Source: Halalkalicoccus jeotgali B3
GTDB taxonomy: Archaea > Halobacteriota > Halobacteria > Halobacteriales > Halalkalicoccaceae
DNA length: 64,000 nucleotides
Direction: 5' to 3'
Assembly (NCBI RefSeq): GCF_000196895.1
Contig: NC_014297.1
Location: 930,001-994,000 of the forward strand
In this document: piece after piece, positions 42,157 through 53,199 of the stretch
Position numbering within the stretch: position 1 is the stretch's first letter
How the letters are laid out: each line of letters begins with the position of its first letter
Notes under the pieces: generated by a model
The model's input: only the letters and a program-made list of their open reading frames with translations
Told to the model about the DNA's origin: nothing
Database searches by the model: none
Program-made: the position numbers and the translations under genes

Positions 42157-43170
42157 ATGCCACAACCAAGCAGACCACGCAAAGGCTCGTTAGGGTTCGG
42201 CCCACGGACGCGCGCAACCAGCGAGGTGCCGCGCTTTAACTCGTGGCCGGACGACGACGGACAGCCAGCGCTGCAGGGATTCGCCGGCTACAAGGCCGGT
42301 ATGAGCCACGTGGTGATGGTCAACGACGAGGCCAACTCGCCGCTTGAAGGCACCGAGCAGACGGTGCCCGTCACCATTGTGGAGACCCCGCCCATGCGGG
42401 CGGTCGCTCTGCGCGCGTACGAACAGACAGCCTACGGGATGCAGCCCCGTGGTGAGGTCTGGGCCGAGGAGTTCGATGACGAACTCGATCGCGCTCTGGA
42501 CCTCCCCTCGGAGGCCGACCCGTCGGCCCGAGACGACCTCGAAACGGCGCTCGAAGAGGGCAAGGTCGATGACCTCCGGGTCATCACCCACACCTCGCCC
42601 GCGTCGCTTCGGGGCGTCCCGAAGAAGAAACCCGACGTCATGGAGACCCGCGTCGGCGGGGGCTCGCTCGCAGAGCGAGCCGAGTTCGCGTTCGGCCTGC
42701 TCGACGAGGGCGGGGAACACGAGGCGACAGACGTGTTCCGCGCCGGCGAGTACCTCGACGTCTCGGGCGTCACGAAAGGAAAGGGCACCCAGGGCCCCGT
42801 CAAGCGCTGGGGCGTCCAGAAGCGAAAGGGCAAACACGCCCGCCAGGGCTGGCGCCGACGCATCGGCAACCTCGGCCCGTGGAACCCCTCGCGCGTGCGC
42901 TCGACGGTCCCCCAGCAGGGCCAGACCGGCTACCACCAGCGCACCGAACTCAACAAGCGCCTGCTCGCGCTCGGCGAGGAGGACGACGTCAACCCCGACG
43001 GCGGTCTCGTCAACTACGGCGAGGTTTCGGGCCCCTACACGCTGATCAAGGGCTCGCTGCCGGGGCCCGACAAGCGGGTCCTCCGGTTCCGCCCCGCGAT
43101 CCGGCCGAACGACCAACCGCGACTGGACCCCGAGGTCCGGTACGTCTCGACCAGTTCGAACCAGGGATAA
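42157..43170 (+). CDS. rpl3: 50S ribosomal protein uL3
   Basis: 337 residues, archaeal/eukaryotic length. 'GFAGYKAGMSHVVMV' and the extended loop 'GTQGPVKRWGVQKRKGKHARQGWRRRIG' that reaches the peptidyl-transferase region. Starts 7 bases after the methyltransferase. First of 22 packed ribosomal or RNase P protein genes. Confidence 0.97.
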   Translation: MPQPSRPRKGSLGFGPRTRATSEVPRFNSWPDDDGQPALQGFAGYKAGMSHVVMVNDEANSPLEGTEQTVPVTIVETPPMRAVALRAYEQTAYGMQPRGEVWAEEFDDELDRALDLPSEADPSARDDLETALEEGKVDDLRVITHTSPASLRGVPKKKPDVMETRVGGGSLAERAEFAFGLLDEGGEHEATDVFRAGEYLDVSGVTKGKGTQGPVKRWGVQKRKGKHARQGWRRRIGNLGPWNPSRVRSTVPQQGQTGYHQRTELNKRLLALGEEDDVNPDGGLVNYGEVSGPYTLIKGSLPGPDKRVLRFRPAIRPNDQPRLDPEVRYVSTSSNQG

Positions 43171-43173
43171 CCC

Positions 43174-43926
43174 ATGCAAGCAACAACACTCGACCTGGAC
43201 GGCGAGGAGGCGGGCGAGATCGACCTGCCGGAGGTCTTCGAGACGACCTTCCGGCCGGACCTGATCAAGCGCGCCGTGCTGGCCGCTCAGGCAAACAGAC
43301 AGCAGGACTACGGCGCGGATCCCTTCTCGGGCAAGCGCACCTCGGCCGAGTCGCTCGGCACGGGTCGCGGGATGGCCCGCGTGCCCCGCTCGAACGGACA
43401 GGGCAAACGCGTGCCCCAGGCCGTCGGCGGCCGGCGGGCACACCCACCGAAAGCAGAGAAGGACCGCACGCTCGATATCAACACCAAGGAACGAAAGCTC
43501 GCGACCCGAAGCGCCATCGCCGCGACGACGGACACGGACCTCGTCGCGGAGCGCGGTCACCGCTTCGGTGAGGACGTCTCCTTGCCGCTAGTGGTAAGCG
43601 ACGAGTTCGAGGAGCTCATCAAGACCAAGGAGGTCCTCTCGTTTCTCGAATCGGTCGGAATCGCCGACGACATCGAGCGCGCCGAGGATGGCCGCTCGGT
43701 CCGTGCGGGTCGCGGAAAGACCCGCGGTCGGAAGTACAAACAGCCCAAGTCGATCCTCTTCGTCACCTCCAGCGAGGCCGGCCCGTCGAAGGCCGCACGC
43801 AACCTCGCCGGCGTCGACGTCGCGACCGCACGCGAGGTCAGTGCCGAGGACCTCGCGCCCGGGACGCACGCGGGTCGACTGACGGTCTGGACCGAAAGCG
43901 CGATCGAGGAGGTGGCGGGTCGATGA
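43174..43926 (+). CDS. rpl4: 50S ribosomal protein uL4
   Basis: 250 residues. Archaeal L4e: 'FETTFRPDLIKRAVLAAQANRQQDYG' and 'GRGMARVPRSNGQGKRVPQAVGGRRAHPPK' exit-tunnel loop. Overlaps uL23 by 4 bases. Confidence 0.97.
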   Translation: MQATTLDLDGEEAGEIDLPEVFETTFRPDLIKRAVLAAQANRQQDYGADPFSGKRTSAESLGTGRGMARVPRSNGQGKRVPQAVGGRRAHPPKAEKDRTLDINTKERKLATRSAIAATTDTDLVAERGHRFGEDVSLPLVVSDEFEELIKTKEVLSFLESVGIADDIERAEDGRSVRAGRGKTRGRKYKQPKSILFVTSSEAGPSKAARNLAGVDVATAREVSAEDLAPGTHAGRLTVWTESAIEEVAGR

Positions 43927-44171
43927 CGATCCAGCACCCCCTCATCACGGAGAAGGCGATGAACGACATGGACTTCGAGAACAAGCTCCAGTTCATCGTC
44001 GACATGGACGCGACTAAGCCACAGATCCGTGAGGCCATTGGCGAGCAGTACGACGTCGCGGTCACCAAGGTAAACACGCAAGTAACCATGAACGGAACCA
44101 AGAAGGCGACCGTCCGACTCTCCGAGGACGACGACGCACAGGAAGTCGCCTCCCGAATCGGGGTGTTCTAG
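43923..44171 (+). CDS. rpl23: 50S ribosomal protein uL23
   Basis: 82 residues: IQHPLITEKAMNDMDFENKLQFIVDMDATKPQIREAIGEQYDV pattern. Forms the docking site for signal recognition particle at the tunnel exit. ATGA overlap with uL4. Next gene starts directly after its stop. Confidence 0.97.
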   Translation: MTIQHPLITEKAMNDMDFENKLQFIVDMDATKPQIREAIGEQYDVAVTKVNTQVTMNGTKKATVRLSEDDDAQEVASRIGVF

Positions 44172-44894
44172 ATGGGGCGACGAATCAGAGGCCAGCGGCG
44201 TGGCCGGGGTGGATCGGTGTTTCGCGCACCCTCCCACCGGTACAAAGCGGACCTCTCCCACCGACGCGCGGAGGACGGGGACGTGCTCACCGGGACGGTC
44301 GTCGGCATCGAACACGACCCCGCACGCAGCGCGCCCGTCGCGGACGTGGAGTTCGAGGACGGCGACCGGCGCCTGATCCTCGTTCCCGAGGGCGTGGGCA
44401 CCGGCGAGGAGATCCAGATCGGCATCAGCGCGGAGATCAAGCCCGGTAACACCCTGCCGCTTGCTGAAATCCCCGAGGGAGTTCCGGTCTGTAACGTCGA
44501 GTCGAAAGCCGGCGACGGCGGTCGATTCGCGCGGGCGAGCGGCGTCAACGCGACGCTGATCACCCACGACCGGGACGCCGCAGTGGTCCAGCTTCCAAGC
44601 GGCGAGGTCAAACGGCTCTCACCCGAGTGTCGGGCGACGATCGGCGTCGTCGCGGGCGGCGGACGGACCGAAAAGCCGATGGTCAAAGCCGGGAACAAGT
44701 ACCACAAGATGAAAGCGCGCGGGAGCAAGTGGCCCCGCGTCAGCGGCGTTGCGATGAACGCCGTCGACCACCCGTTCGGTGGCGGCGGCCGCCAGCACCC
44801 CGGGCGGCCCAAAAGCGTCTCCTCGGACGCACCGCCGGGACGGAAAGTCGGCGATATCTCGTCGAAACGGACGGGCCGAGGTGGTAACAAATGA
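44172..44894 (+). CDS. rpl2: 50S ribosomal protein uL2
   Basis: 240 residues, [14 protein letters not shown] basic start, and the conserved '[20 protein letters not shown]' loop with the functionally important His near the peptidyl-transferase centre. Overlaps uS19 by 4 bases. Confidence 0.97.
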   Translation: MGRRIRGQRRGRGGSVFRAPSHRYKADLSHRRAEDGDVLTGTVVGIEHDPARSAPVADVEFEDGDRRLILVPEGVGTGEEIQIGISAEIKPGNTLPLAEIPEGVPVCNVESKAGDGGRFARASGVNATLITHDRDAAVVQLPSGEVKRLSPECRATIGVVAGGGRTEKPMVKAGNKYHKMKARGSKWPRVSGVAMNAVDHPFGGGGRQHPGRPKSVSSDAPPGRKVGDISSKRTGRGGNK

Positions 44895-45316
44895 GTTCAT
44901 CAGATTACAGGACCGGACAAGAAGGCGAGTTCACCTTCCGCGGTCACACGGTCGACGAGCTGCAGGAAATGGAGCTCGAGGAAGTCGCGGAACTGCTGCC
45001 CGCACGCCAGCGGCGAAGTATCGAACGCGGTCTCTCGACGGAAAAGCAGAAACTGCTCGAGAAGGCCGAGGGACGCGATTCGGAGGAGAGCGCGAACAAC
45101 CCGATCCGCACGCATCTGCGCGATATGCCGATCGTGCCGGCGTTCGTCGGCAAGACGTTCGCCGTCTACAACGGACAGGAATTCGAGCGTGTCGAGGTCC
45201 GCCCTGAGATGCTCGGGCATTACCTCGGCGAATTCCAACTCACGCGCCAGTCCGTCGAACACGGACAGGCCGGGATCGGCGCGACCCGCTCCTCGAAGTT
45301 CGTGCCACTGAAATGA
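44891..45316 (+). CDS. rps19: 30S ribosomal protein uS19
   Basis: 141 residues, long archaeal form. '[29 protein letters not shown]' extension then the conserved '[27 protein letters not shown]' and '[13 protein letters not shown]' core. ATGA overlap with uL2. Confidence 0.97.
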   Translation: MSSSDYRTGQEGEFTFRGHTVDELQEMELEEVAELLPARQRRSIERGLSTEKQKLLEKAEGRDSEESANNPIRTHLRDMPIVPAFVGKTFAVYNGQEFERVEVRPEMLGHYLGEFQLTRQSVEHGQAGIGATRSSKFVPLK

Positions 45317-45326
45317 GGTGACCAGA

Positions 45327-45794
45327 ATGGGAATCAGCTACAGCGTGGACGCGGACCCGGAGAAAACGGCGAAAGCCATGCTCCGAGAGCGTCCCATGAG
45401 CCACAAGCACAGCAAGGAGGTCGCCCGCGAGATCAAGGGCAAGACCGCCGGCGAGGCCATCGAGTACCTCGAAGCGGTCGTCGCCGAGGAGCAGTCGGTC
45501 CCCTTTAAATCGCACAACAGCGGTGTTGGCCACCGTAGCGACGTCGACGGCTGGGACGCCGGTCGCTACCCGAACAAGGTCTCGAAGGCGTTTCTCGACC
45601 TGCTCGGAAACGCCGTCGGGAACGCCGACCACCAGGACTTCGACGCCGAGTCGATGACGATCATGCACGTCGCCGCCCACAAGGTCGGCGAGAGTCCGGG
45701 CCGAAAGCCCCGCGCGATGGGGCGTGCAACGGCGTGGAACACCCCACAGGTCGACGTCGAACTGATCCTCGAAGAACCGGAGGAGGAGAACTAA
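45327..45794 (+). CDS. rpl22: 50S ribosomal protein uL22
   Basis: 155 residues with 'SHKHSKEVAREIKGKTAGEAIEYLEAV' and the tunnel hairpin 'GRKPRAMGRATAWNTPQVDVELIL'. ATG at 45327 (a GTG 9 bases upstream is in frame). Shares one base (TAATG) with the uS3 start. Confidence 0.96.
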   Translation: MGISYSVDADPEKTAKAMLRERPMSHKHSKEVAREIKGKTAGEAIEYLEAVVAEEQSVPFKSHNSGVGHRSDVDGWDAGRYPNKVSKAFLDLLGNAVGNADHQDFDAESMTIMHVAAHKVGESPGRKPRAMGRATAWNTPQVDVELILEEPEEEN

Positions 45795-46702
45795 TGGCAG
45801 ACGAACACCAGTTCATCGAAAACGGGATGCAGCGCTCCCAGATCGACGAGTTCTTCGCGACGGAACTCGAGCGCGCCGGCTACGGCGGCATGGAGGTCGC
45901 AAAGACCCCGATGGGGACCCAGATCGTCCTCAAAGCCGAAAAGCCCGGTATGGTGATCGGCAAGGGCGGAAAGAACATCCGCAAGGTGACCCGCCAGCTC
46001 GAGGAGCGATTCGACCTCGAAGATCCCCAGATCGACGTTCAGGAGGTCGACGAACCCGACCTGAACGCCCAGATCGTCGCCGACCGACTCGCGAACGCCC
46101 TCGAACGAGGGTGGTACTTCCGCAAAGCCGGTCACACCACGATCGACCGGATCATGGACGCCGGAGCGCTGGGCGCGGAGATCGTCCTCTCGGGCAAAGT
46201 CACGGGCGCGCGCTCGCGCGTCGAGAAGTTCAACCGTGGCTACGTCAAGCACAACGGCGAGCCCGCCGAAGACATCGTCGATAAGGGTCTCGGCACGGCC
46301 GTGATGAAACTCGGCACTATCGGCGTCAACGTCAAGATCATCCCGCCGGGTGCACAGTTGCCCGACGACTTCGAGATCCACGACGACGCCGAGGTCGAGG
46401 ACCTGATCGCCGAGACTGCCGACACCGACGAGGGCGTCGAGGAGATCCTCGACGACGTCGCCGACGACGTGCCCGAGGAGGACCAGGTCGCCGAAACCGC
46501 AGACACCGAGGGCGAGGTCGAAGCGACCGAGATCGACGAGGAGGTCGTCGAAGAGGAACCCGTCGACGAGGAGACCGTCGAGGAGAGCAGCGAGGAGGCC
46601 GAGGACGAGGAAGACCTCGAACTCGAGGAGGACATCGAGGCCGAAGCGGCCGAACTCGTCGCCGAGATGGAAGCCGAAGAGGAGGGGGAGGGCGATAACT
46701 GA
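45794..46702 (+). CDS. rps3: 30S ribosomal protein uS3 with long acidic tail
   Basis: 302 residues. N-terminal KH domain with [16 protein letters not shown] (about 54-69) and S3 C-terminal domain (VSG-like '[26 protein letters not shown]'). Beyond about residue 205 there is a roughly 95-residue Glu/Asp-rich tail, far longer than usual S3. Overlaps uL29 by one base (TGATG). Confidence 0.96.
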   Translation: MADEHQFIENGMQRSQIDEFFATELERAGYGGMEVAKTPMGTQIVLKAEKPGMVIGKGGKNIRKVTRQLEERFDLEDPQIDVQEVDEPDLNAQIVADRLANALERGWYFRKAGHTTIDRIMDAGALGAEIVLSGKVTGARSRVEKFNRGYVKHNGEPAEDIVDKGLGTAVMKLGTIGVNVKIIPPGAQLPDDFEIHDDAEVEDLIAETADTDEGVEEILDDVADDVPEEDQVAETADTEGEVEATEIDEEVVEEEPVDEETVEESSEEAEDEEDLELEEDIEAEAAELVAEMEAEEEGEGDN

Positions 46703-46923
46703 TGGCCATCCTTCACCCCGCGGAGATCCGCGACATGACGCCCGCAGAGCGCGAGGCCGAAGTCGAGGAACTCCGGACGGAGCTGCTGAACATGAAGGCC
46801 GTGCAGGCCGCGGGTGGCGCACCCGAGAATCCCGGACGGATCGGGGAGCTCAAGCGCACGATCGCCCGCGTGAAGACGATTCAGGGCGAGGAAGGCGACG
46901 ACACCGACAGCACCGAAGCATAA
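46702..46923 (+). CDS. rpl29: 50S ribosomal protein uL29
   Basis: 73 residues. '[57 protein letters not shown]', the two-helix hairpin of L29. Acidic C-terminus. Confidence 0.96.
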   Translation: MAILHPAEIRDMTPAEREAEVEELRTELLNMKAVQAAGGAPENPGRIGELKRTIARVKTIQGEEGDDTDSTEA

Positions 46924-46930
46924 CCGAACC

Positions 46931-47278
46931 ATGGCACTCACACCCGAGACCATCGCGCGACACGAACTCAACGGCCTGTGCGTACGGGTCGTTGCTGCCG
47001 ATAGTCCCGACTCCGTCGGGATTGCCGGCCGTGTCGTCTCCGAGAGCGAGAAGACTCTCGTGATCCGCGATACTCGGGACAAGCGAGTGCCGAAATCGGG
47101 CACGACGTTCGAGTTCCGACTCGACGCCACAGATGAAGCCGCGGGTCCCCGCAAGGGGGCCGAGACCGCCGGGAAACACGCACGCGACCCGGTGGCTTAC
47201 GTTACGGTGGATGGCGACAGACTGCTCTCACGACCCGCCCGACGCACCGAAACCACAGGTGATTCACCATGGCGATAG
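46931..47278 (+). CDS. rnp1: Ribonuclease P protein component 1 (Rpp29)
   Basis: 115 residues of the Pop4/Rpp29 Sm-like fold: 'RHELNGLCVRVVAADSPDSVGIAGRVVSESEKTLVIRD' and 'RVPKSGTTFEFRLD'. Protein subunit of RNase P, placed in the ribosomal operon as in many archaea. Its 3' end overlaps uS17 by 10 bases. Confidence 0.94.
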   Translation: MALTPETIARHELNGLCVRVVAADSPDSVGIAGRVVSESEKTLVIRDTRDKRVPKSGTTFEFRLDATDEAAGPRKGAETAGKHARDPVAYVTVDGDRLLSRPARRTETTGDSPWR

Positions 47279-47700
47279 GATTAGACGTAGAAACACCACC
47301 AGAACCGGACGATCCGGACTATGATTACGAGAAGTGTCCGTTCTACGGCGAGCTTCCCGTTCGAGGACAGGTCCTCGAGGGAATCGTCGCGAGCGCGGAC
47401 ATGGACAAGACCGTGATCGTCGAGCGAGAGTACGACGTCTTCGTACCGAAATACGATCGGTACATGAAGCGTCGATCGCGCGTCCCGGCCCACGTGCCGG
47501 GCGTGCTCGATCACGTCTCGGTCGGCGACCGCGTGAAGATCGCAGAGACACGCCCCCTCTCGAAGACGAAAAGCCACGTCGTGGTCGAAGTCACGGCGGA
47601 CGAGCTCGAGCTCGGCCCCGTCGACCCGACGGAGGCGGCCGACGAGGCAGAAAGCGAGGACGGGGACGTAACCACCGAAGCACCAGCGGGTGAGCAGTGA
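47269..47700 (+). CDS. rps17: 30S ribosomal protein uS17
   Basis: 143 residues. Archaeal S17 with N-terminal '[40 protein letters not shown]' and an acidic C-terminal extension after the OB-fold. Overlaps uL14 start (GTGATG). Confidence 0.96.
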   Translation: MAIGLDVETPPEPDDPDYDYEKCPFYGELPVRGQVLEGIVASADMDKTVIVEREYDVFVPKYDRYMKRRSRVPAHVPGVLDHVSVGDRVKIAETRPLSKTKSHVVVEVTADELELGPVDPTEAADEAESEDGDVTTEAPAGEQ

Positions 47701-48098
47701 TGGAGGCGCTGAAAGCCGACGTCACGAAGGGCCTGTCGAAGGGCGCGCTCATCAACTGTGCGGACAACAGCGGTGCCCGCGAGCTGAAGCTGCTCAGCGT
47801 CTCGGGCTACTCGGGCGTGAAAAACCGCCAGCCACAAGCGGGAGTCGGTGATAAGGTCACCGTCTCGGTCACGAAAGGGACCCCCGAGATGCGCCGGCAG
47901 GTCCTCGAAGCGGTCGTCATCCGCCAGCGGAAATCGATCCGCCGGCCCGACGGCACGCGCGTAAAATTCGAGGACAACGCGGCCGTCATCGTCGACGATG
48001 CGGAGGACCCCCGTGGGACCGAGATCAAAGGCCCGATCGCACGCGAGGTCGCAGAACGCTTCGGCAGCGTCGCCAGCACGGCGACGATGATCGTATAG
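47700..48098 (+). CDS. rpl14: 50S ribosomal protein uL14
   Basis: 132 residues: [17 protein letters not shown] and '[56 protein letters not shown]'. The 47697 GTG is one codon upstream. Confidence 0.96.
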   Translation: MEALKADVTKGLSKGALINCADNSGARELKLLSVSGYSGVKNRQPQAGVGDKVTVSVTKGTPEMRRQVLEAVVIRQRKSIRRPDGTRVKFEDNAAVIVDDAEDPRGTEIKGPIAREVAERFGSVASTATMIV

Positions 48099-48102
48099 AA
48101 CC

Positions 48103-48459
48103 ATGAGCAAGCAACCACGCAAACAGCGAAACGACGCACAGAACGCGCCGCTGCACGAACGACACAAGCAGCTGCACGCGACGCTCGACGGCGACCTCCG
48201 TGAGGAACACGGCACCCGTCGAACCCGCGTCAACGTCGGGGACACCGTCCAGATCATGCGCGGCGATTTCGCCGGCGAGACCGGCGAGGTCGTCGCGGTC
48301 GATCTCAAACGTGGCGTCGTCCACGTCGAGGACGCGGTCCTCGAGAAGGCCGACGGCGAGGAGGTACCCCGACCGATGGAAGCGAGCAACCTCCGGATCA
48401 CGGCGCTCGACCTCGAGGACGAAGTCCGCGAGGCGCGACTCACGGGTGATACTGAATGA
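48103..48459 (+). CDS. rpl24: 50S ribosomal protein uL24
   Basis: 118 residues. KOW motif '[33 protein letters not shown]'. Overlaps eS4 by 4 bases (ATGA). Confidence 0.96.
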   Translation: MSKQPRKQRNDAQNAPLHERHKQLHATLDGDLREEHGTRRTRVNVGDTVQIMRGDFAGETGEVVAVDLKRGVVHVEDAVLEKADGEEVPRPMEASNLRITALDLEDEVREARLTGDTE

Positions 48460-49166
48460 GCAGACACCAGAAACGACTCTCGGTGCCGGACTCGTGGCCG
48501 GTCGAGCGGAAAACCGCCACCTACACCGTCAAGGCCCGTGCGGGGCCCCACGGTGAAGAGGGCGTTCCGCTCTTGATCGTGCTACGGGACGTACTCGGGT
48601 ACGTCGACTCGAAGAAGGAGGCAATGTACGCCACGAACGAGGGCAACGTCCTCGTCAACGGCGAACCGGTGAGCGACGTCCGGCGTCCCATCGGGATGTT
48701 CGACATCCTCGGGTTCGAGGAGCGCGAGGAGTTCTACCGCGTGTTCCCCGACGAGGGGGGCCGGCTCGCGCTGACACCCATCGAGGAGGGCGACGCCGAC
48801 GGCAAACTCGGCAAGATCGCCGATAAGCGTCAGGTCCCCGGTGGCGAGACCCAACTGCAACTGCACGACGGGCGTAACCTGCGCGTCGACGACGGCACGC
48901 AGTACTCGCCCGGCGACTCGGTCGTCATCGACTGGGACAACGAGATCCTCGCACACTTCGTCTACGAGGAAGGTGCGCTGATCACCGCGGTACAGGGCCA
49001 GCACGCCGGCGACATCGGACGCGTCGAGGAGATCTCCGTGATCGAATCGAGCGCGCCGAACACCGTCACCGTCGAGACCGACGACGACGGCTTCGAGACG
49101 ATCGCGGAGTACGTCGTCGTGATCGACGAGAACTTCGTGAGCGACGAGGGAGGTGCTGAGGAATGA
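48456..49166 (+). CDS. rps4e: 30S ribosomal protein eS4
   Basis: 236 residues. S4-like domain plus KOW ('[16 protein letters not shown]'): '[27 protein letters not shown]' start and '[20 protein letters not shown]'-type core. Overlaps uL5 by 4. Confidence 0.96.
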   Translation: MSRHQKRLSVPDSWPVERKTATYTVKARAGPHGEEGVPLLIVLRDVLGYVDSKKEAMYATNEGNVLVNGEPVSDVRRPIGMFDILGFEEREEFYRVFPDEGGRLALTPIEEGDADGKLGKIADKRQVPGGETQLQLHDGRNLRVDDGTQYSPGDSVVIDWDNEILAHFVYEEGALITAVQGQHAGDIGRVEEISVIESSAPNTVTVETDDDGFETIAEYVVVIDENFVSDEGGAEE

Positions 49167-49714
49167 GCGAGAGCCAACAGGAAGCCGAAGGCGAGTTCCA
49201 CGAAATGCGCGAGCCCGTCGTCGAGAAGGTCGTCGTCCACATGGGCGTCGGCACCGGCGGGCGCGAACTCGCGAACGCCGAGGAGATCCTCGAGGAGATC
49301 ACCGGCCAACAGAGCGTCCGGACGGAGGCAAAACGGACGAAACCCGAGTTCGGGATCCGTCAGGGCGACCCGATCGGCGCGAAGGTCACCCTCCGCGCCG
49401 AGACCGCAGCCCAGTTCCTCGAGACCGTACTCCCGCTCGCGGAGATCTCGGGCAACCAGTTCGACCAGACGGGCAACGTCAGCTTCGGGATCGAAGAACA
49501 CACCGAGTTCCCCGACCAGGAGTACGACCCGAACATCGGGATCTTCGGGCTCGACGTGACGGTCAACCTCGTGCGCCCGGGCTATCGGGTGAAAAAACGC
49601 GACATCAGGTCTCAACAGATCCCGTCGACCCACCGACTCGACGCGGCGGCGGCGATCGCGTACCTGAACGAGGAGTTCGACGCCGGTATCGGCCAGGAGG
49701 ACACGAATGAGTGA
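49163..49714 (+). CDS. rpl5: 50S ribosomal protein uL5
   Basis: 183 residues: '[19 protein letters not shown]', '[19 protein letters not shown]', '[22 protein letters not shown]'. Contacts 5S rRNA. Overlaps uS14 by 8 bases. Confidence 0.96.
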   Translation: MSESQQEAEGEFHEMREPVVEKVVVHMGVGTGGRELANAEEILEEITGQQSVRTEAKRTKPEFGIRQGDPIGAKVTLRAETAAQFLETVLPLAEISGNQFDQTGNVSFGIEEHTEFPDQEYDPNIGIFGLDVTVNLVRPGYRVKKRDIRSQQIPSTHRLDAAAAIAYLNEEFDAGIGQEDTNE

Positions 49715-49880
49715 ATCAGAGACGGAGACGGGCGAGCACGCCACGAAACGCACCGGCCAGCTCGAAGCTTGCCAGCGCTGTGGCCGCAAACAGGGCCTCG
49801 TCGGCAAGTACGACATCTGGCTGTGTCGACAGTGCTTCCGCGAGATCGCCCGCAACATGGGGTTCAAGAAGTACAAATGA
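49707..49880 (+). CDS. rps14: 30S ribosomal protein uS14 (zinc form)
   Basis: 57 residues, below usual ORF length cut-offs. Two CxxC motifs (CQRC, CRQC) bind zinc, and the end MGFKKYK is canonical. Starts inside uL5 and its stop overlaps uS8 (ATGA at 49877). Confidence 0.96.
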   Translation: MSESETETGEHATKRTGQLEACQRCGRKQGLVGKYDIWLCRQCFREIARNMGFKKYK

Positions 49881-50269
49881 CGACGAGTGATCCGTTCAGT
49901 AACGCGCTCTCGGGAATCGACAACGCCGAGGGTGTGGGACACCTGACACACACGATACAGCCCGCTTCGAACCAGATCGGCTCCGTGCTCGAGGTCTTCT
50001 ATGACCGCGGGTACATCGACGGCTTCGAGTTCGTCGAGGACGGCCGAGCAGGCACGTTCGAGGTCGAACTGAAAGGCGCGATCAACGAGTGTGGCTCGGT
50101 CAAGCCCCGCTATTCGGCGGGCGCAGACGAGTTCGAGCAGTGGGAGAAGCGATACCTCCCCGCCCGTGACTACGGGACGCTCGTCGTGACGACCAGCCAC
50201 GGCATCATGAGCCACTACGAGGCCCGCGAACAGGGCATCGGTGGCCAGGTGATCGCGTACGTCTACTAA
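49877..50269 (+). CDS. rps8: 30S ribosomal protein uS8
   Basis: 130 residues: '[48 protein letters not shown]' and '[36 protein letters not shown]'. ATG overlaps uS14 stop. Confidence 0.97.
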   Translation: MTTSDPFSNALSGIDNAEGVGHLTHTIQPASNQIGSVLEVFYDRGYIDGFEFVEDGRAGTFEVELKGAINECGSVKPRYSAGADEFEQWEKRYLPARDYGTLVVTTSHGIMSHYEAREQGIGGQVIAYVY

Positions 50270-50271
50270 CA

Positions 50272-50856
50272 ATGCCACGAACAGAAATCACACTACCCGA
50301 CGACGTCGACTGTGAGATCGATCACCTCGACGTGACGATCGCGGGGGCCGACGGCGAGGTCACTCGCCGTCTGTGGTACCCCGACGTGACCGTCCGAGTC
50401 GAGACCGTCACCGAAGCGGTCGAAACCGACCAGGGCGAGACCGACGACCGGGAGGTCGAGGCGGTCGTCATCGAGAGCGAGACCGACGACGCGAAGACCA
50501 ACGCCACGATCGGCACCTTCGAGAGCCACGTACGCAACATGGTACAGGGCGTGACCGAGGGCTGGGAGTACCGCATGGAGGTGCTTTACTCTCACTTCCC
50601 GATGCAGGTGAACGTCGAGGGCGAGGAGGTCGTCATCGAGAACTTCCTCGGCGAGCGTGCCCCACGGCGGACGACGATCCGTGGTGACACGCGTGTCGAG
50701 GTCGACGGCGAGGAGGTCGTCCTCTCGGGGCCCGACAAGGAGGACGTCGGCCAGACGGCCGCGAACATCGAACAGCTCACACGCGTCAGCGGCAAGGACA
50801 CACGGGTGTTCCAGGACGGCGTGTACATCACCGAGAAACCGAAAGGAGGTGCCTAA
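50272..50856 (+). CDS. rpl6: 50S ribosomal protein uL6
   Basis: 194 residues: 'FESHVRNMVQGVTEGWEYRMEVLYSHFPMQ' and 'NFLGERAPRRTTIRGDTRVEV'. eL32 begins on the next base after the stop. Confidence 0.97.
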   Translation: MPRTEITLPDDVDCEIDHLDVTIAGADGEVTRRLWYPDVTVRVETVTEAVETDQGETDDREVEAVVIESETDDAKTNATIGTFESHVRNMVQGVTEGWEYRMEVLYSHFPMQVNVEGEEVVIENFLGERAPRRTTIRGDTRVEVDGEEVVLSGPDKEDVGQTAANIEQLTRVSGKDTRVFQDGVYITEKPKGGA

Positions 50857-51561
50857 ATGGCCGACAACGAGACCGAACTGACCGACATCAGCGGTGTCGG
50901 CGACTCGAAGGCCGACGCGCTCCGCGCGGCCGGCTACGAGGACGTCGAGGACGTCAAGGCTGCAAGCCAGGACGACCTCGCGGAAGTCGAGGGGATCGGA
51001 AACGCGCTCGCAGCGCGGATCAAGGCCGACGTCGGCGGTCTCGAGGTCGACGAAGAGACCGAGGCGGAGGTCGAAGACGAGGGTCGAGAGGACGCAGACG
51101 AGGAGGCCGAAGACGTCGAAACGGATCTTCGACCCCGCGGCCTGACCGAGAAGACGCCCGAGCTCGACGACGAGAAGGCGCGTCTGCTCGGCGAGCGCGC
51201 ACGCGTCGGCAAGCCGGCGTTCAAGCGCCAGGACTACCACAAGAAAAAGCGCACGCCCGAGTCGTGGCGTCGCCCCCGTGGTGGCCTCTCGAAGCAGCGC
51301 CGACGGTTCAAGAGTCGCGGTCCGGTCGTCGAGGCCGGCTTCCGAACGCCCACCGAGGTCCGCGGACTGCATCCCAGCGGCTTCGAGGAGGTCCGCGTCG
51401 AGAACACGTCCGACCTCGAGGGAGTCGACGGCGACCGACAGGCGGTGCGGATCGGTTCCTCGGTCGGCGCACGCAAACGCGAACGCATTGAGGAGGAAGC
51501 AGAGAGCGCGGGCATTCGCGTTCTCAACCCCACCTACGTCGAAGTCGAGGTAGACCGATGA
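50857..51561 (+). CDS. rpl32e: 50S ribosomal protein eL32 with N-terminal helix-hairpin-helix domain
   Basis: 234 residues. The C-terminal half is L32e ('[37 protein letters not shown]'). The N-terminal part (about 1-60) is a helix-hairpin-helix unit ('[31 protein letters not shown]', '[21 protein letters not shown]') followed by an acidic linker, an addition typical of haloarchaeal L32. The HhH could bind DNA or RNA. Confidence 0.95.
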   Translation: MADNETELTDISGVGDSKADALRAAGYEDVEDVKAASQDDLAEVEGIGNALAARIKADVGGLEVDEETEAEVEDEGREDADEEAEDVETDLRPRGLTEKTPELDDEKARLLGERARVGKPAFKRQDYHKKKRTPESWRRPRGGLSKQRRRFKSRGPVVEAGFRTPTEVRGLHPSGFEEVRVENTSDLEGVDGDRQAVRIGSSVGARKRERIEEEAESAGIRVLNPTYVEVEVDR

Positions 51562-52007
51562 GCGACCTGAAAGCACAGAAACGACTGGCGTCCGACGTAC
51601 TGGACGTCGGGAAGAACCGCGTCTGGTTCGATCCCGAGGCCCAGGGCGAGATCGCCGACGCGATCACGAGAGAAGAGATCCGCGAGCTGGTCTCCCAGGG
51701 TCTGATCCAATCGAAGGAGGCCCGGAGCAACTCCCGCGGTCGAGCGCGCGAGCGAGAGGAAAAGCGTGCCTACGGCCACCAGAAGGGAGCGGGCAAACGC
51801 CGGGGGAAAGCCGGCGCCCGACAGAACGAGAAAGACCAGTGGAAAGACCAGATCAGAGCACAGCGACGGAAACTGCGCGAACTTCGCGACGAGGGCGAGA
51901 TCGACTCGACCCAGTACCGCGAACTGTACAACAAGTCCGGCGGCGGGGAGTTTCGCAGCATCCGGTACATGACGAACTACATCGACAGCGAATACGGTGA
52001 CGAATAA
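51558..52007 (+). CDS. rpl19e: 50S ribosomal protein eL19
   Basis: 149 residues: '[42 protein letters not shown]' and '[39 protein letters not shown]'. ATGA overlap with eL32 and one-base overlap with uL18. Confidence 0.96.
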   Translation: MSDLKAQKRLASDVLDVGKNRVWFDPEAQGEIADAITREEIRELVSQGLIQSKEARSNSRGRAREREEKRAYGHQKGAGKRRGKAGARQNEKDQWKDQIRAQRRKLRELRDEGEIDSTQYRELYNKSGGGEFRSIRYMTNYIDSEYGDE

Positions 52008-52558
52008 TGGCAACAGGACCACGATACAAGGTGCCGATGCGGCGTCGGCGCGAAGTCCGAACCGACTACCATCAGAGGTTGCGCCTGTTGAAATCCGACA
52101 AGCCCCGGCTCGTTGCTCGACCGAGCAACAAGCACATCAGGGCGCAGCTGACCACGACCAGTCCGGAGGGCGACGAGATCCTCGCAAGCGCACACTCCAG
52201 TGACCTCGCCGAGTACGGCTGGGAGGCACCGACGGGCAACCTGCCCGCGGCGTACCTGACCGGCCTTCTCGCGGGGACCCGCGCGGTCGAGGCCGGCCTG
52301 ACGGAGGCCGTATTGGACATCGGCCTGCATACGGCGACGCCCGGCAACAAGGTGTTCGCCGTCCAGGAGGGCGCGATCGACGCGGGACTCGATATCCCGC
52401 ACAACGACAGCGTCCTCGCTGACTGGGATCGGACTCGCGGCGAGCATATCGCCGAGTACGCAGAGAGTCTCGACGAGTCGCTTTACAGCGGCGAGTTCGA
52501 TGCAACGACGCTTCCCGAGCACTTCGATTCGGTTCGGGAGACCATTATGGAGGACTAA
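52007..52558 (+). CDS. rpl18: 50S ribosomal protein uL18
   Basis: 183 residues: '[42 protein letters not shown]' and '[34 protein letters not shown]'. 5S rRNA binder. 2 bases before uS5. Confidence 0.96.
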   Translation: MATGPRYKVPMRRRREVRTDYHQRLRLLKSDKPRLVARPSNKHIRAQLTTTSPEGDEILASAHSSDLAEYGWEAPTGNLPAAYLTGLLAGTRAVEAGLTEAVLDIGLHTATPGNKVFAVQEGAIDAGLDIPHNDSVLADWDRTRGEHIAEYAESLDESLYSGEFDATTLPEHFDSVRETIMED

Positions 52559-52560
52559 CA

Positions 52561-53199
52561 ATGGCACGAAACAACGGATGGGAGCCCGTGACACGTCTCG
52601 GCCGACTCGTCCGCGACGGCGATATCGAGACGATGGACGAGGCGTTGAACTCGGGACTACCGCTGAAGGAGGTCGAGGTCGTAGACCAGCTCCTTCCCGG
52701 TCTCGAGGACGACGTACTCGACATCAACATGGTCCAGCGGATGACCGACTCGGGTCGCCGGGTCAAGTTCCGCTGTGTGGTCGCCGTGGGCAACCGCGAC
52801 GGCTACGTCGGCTACGCGGAGGGCCGGGACGACCAGGTCGGCGGCGCCATCCAGAAGGCGATCGGTATCGCGAAACTGAACATCATCGACGTCTCGCGGG
52901 GCTGTGGGTCATGGGAATGTGGCTGCGGTCGGCCCCACACCGTCTCGCTGCGCACGACCGGAAAGGCCGGTAGCGTCGAGGTCGAGCTGTTGCCCGCGCC
53001 GCGCGGGCTCGGGCTTGCGGGCGGGGATACCGTCCGTAGCGTCCTCGAACTCGCCGGCATCGAGGACGCCTGGACCCGGTCGTCGGGCCAGACTAGAACG
53101 ACTGTAAACTTCGCGAAGGCGACGTTCAACGCGCTTCGCAACACTGCCGAGGCCCGCGTCCCCGAACACGCCGCCGCCCAGCGCGAGGTGATCGAGTGA
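52561..53199 (+). CDS. rps5: 30S ribosomal protein uS5
   Basis: 212 residues. dsRBD-like '[49 protein letters not shown]' and '[44 protein letters not shown]'. Overlaps uL30 by one base. Confidence 0.96.
   Translation: MARNNGWEPVTRLGRLVRDGDIETMDEALNSGLPLKEVEVVDQLLPGLEDDVLDINMVQRMTDSGRRVKFRCVVAVGNRDGYVGYAEGRDDQVGGAIQKAIGIAKLNIIDVSRGCGSWECGCGRPHTVSLRTTGKAGSVEVELLPAPRGLGLAGGDTVRSVLELAGIEDAWTRSSGQTRTTVNFAKATFNALRNTAEARVPEHAAAQREVIE

Noticed and set aside
42190-43560. 456-codon antisense frame across uL3/uL4
   Set aside because: Shadow of two confident ribosomal genes.
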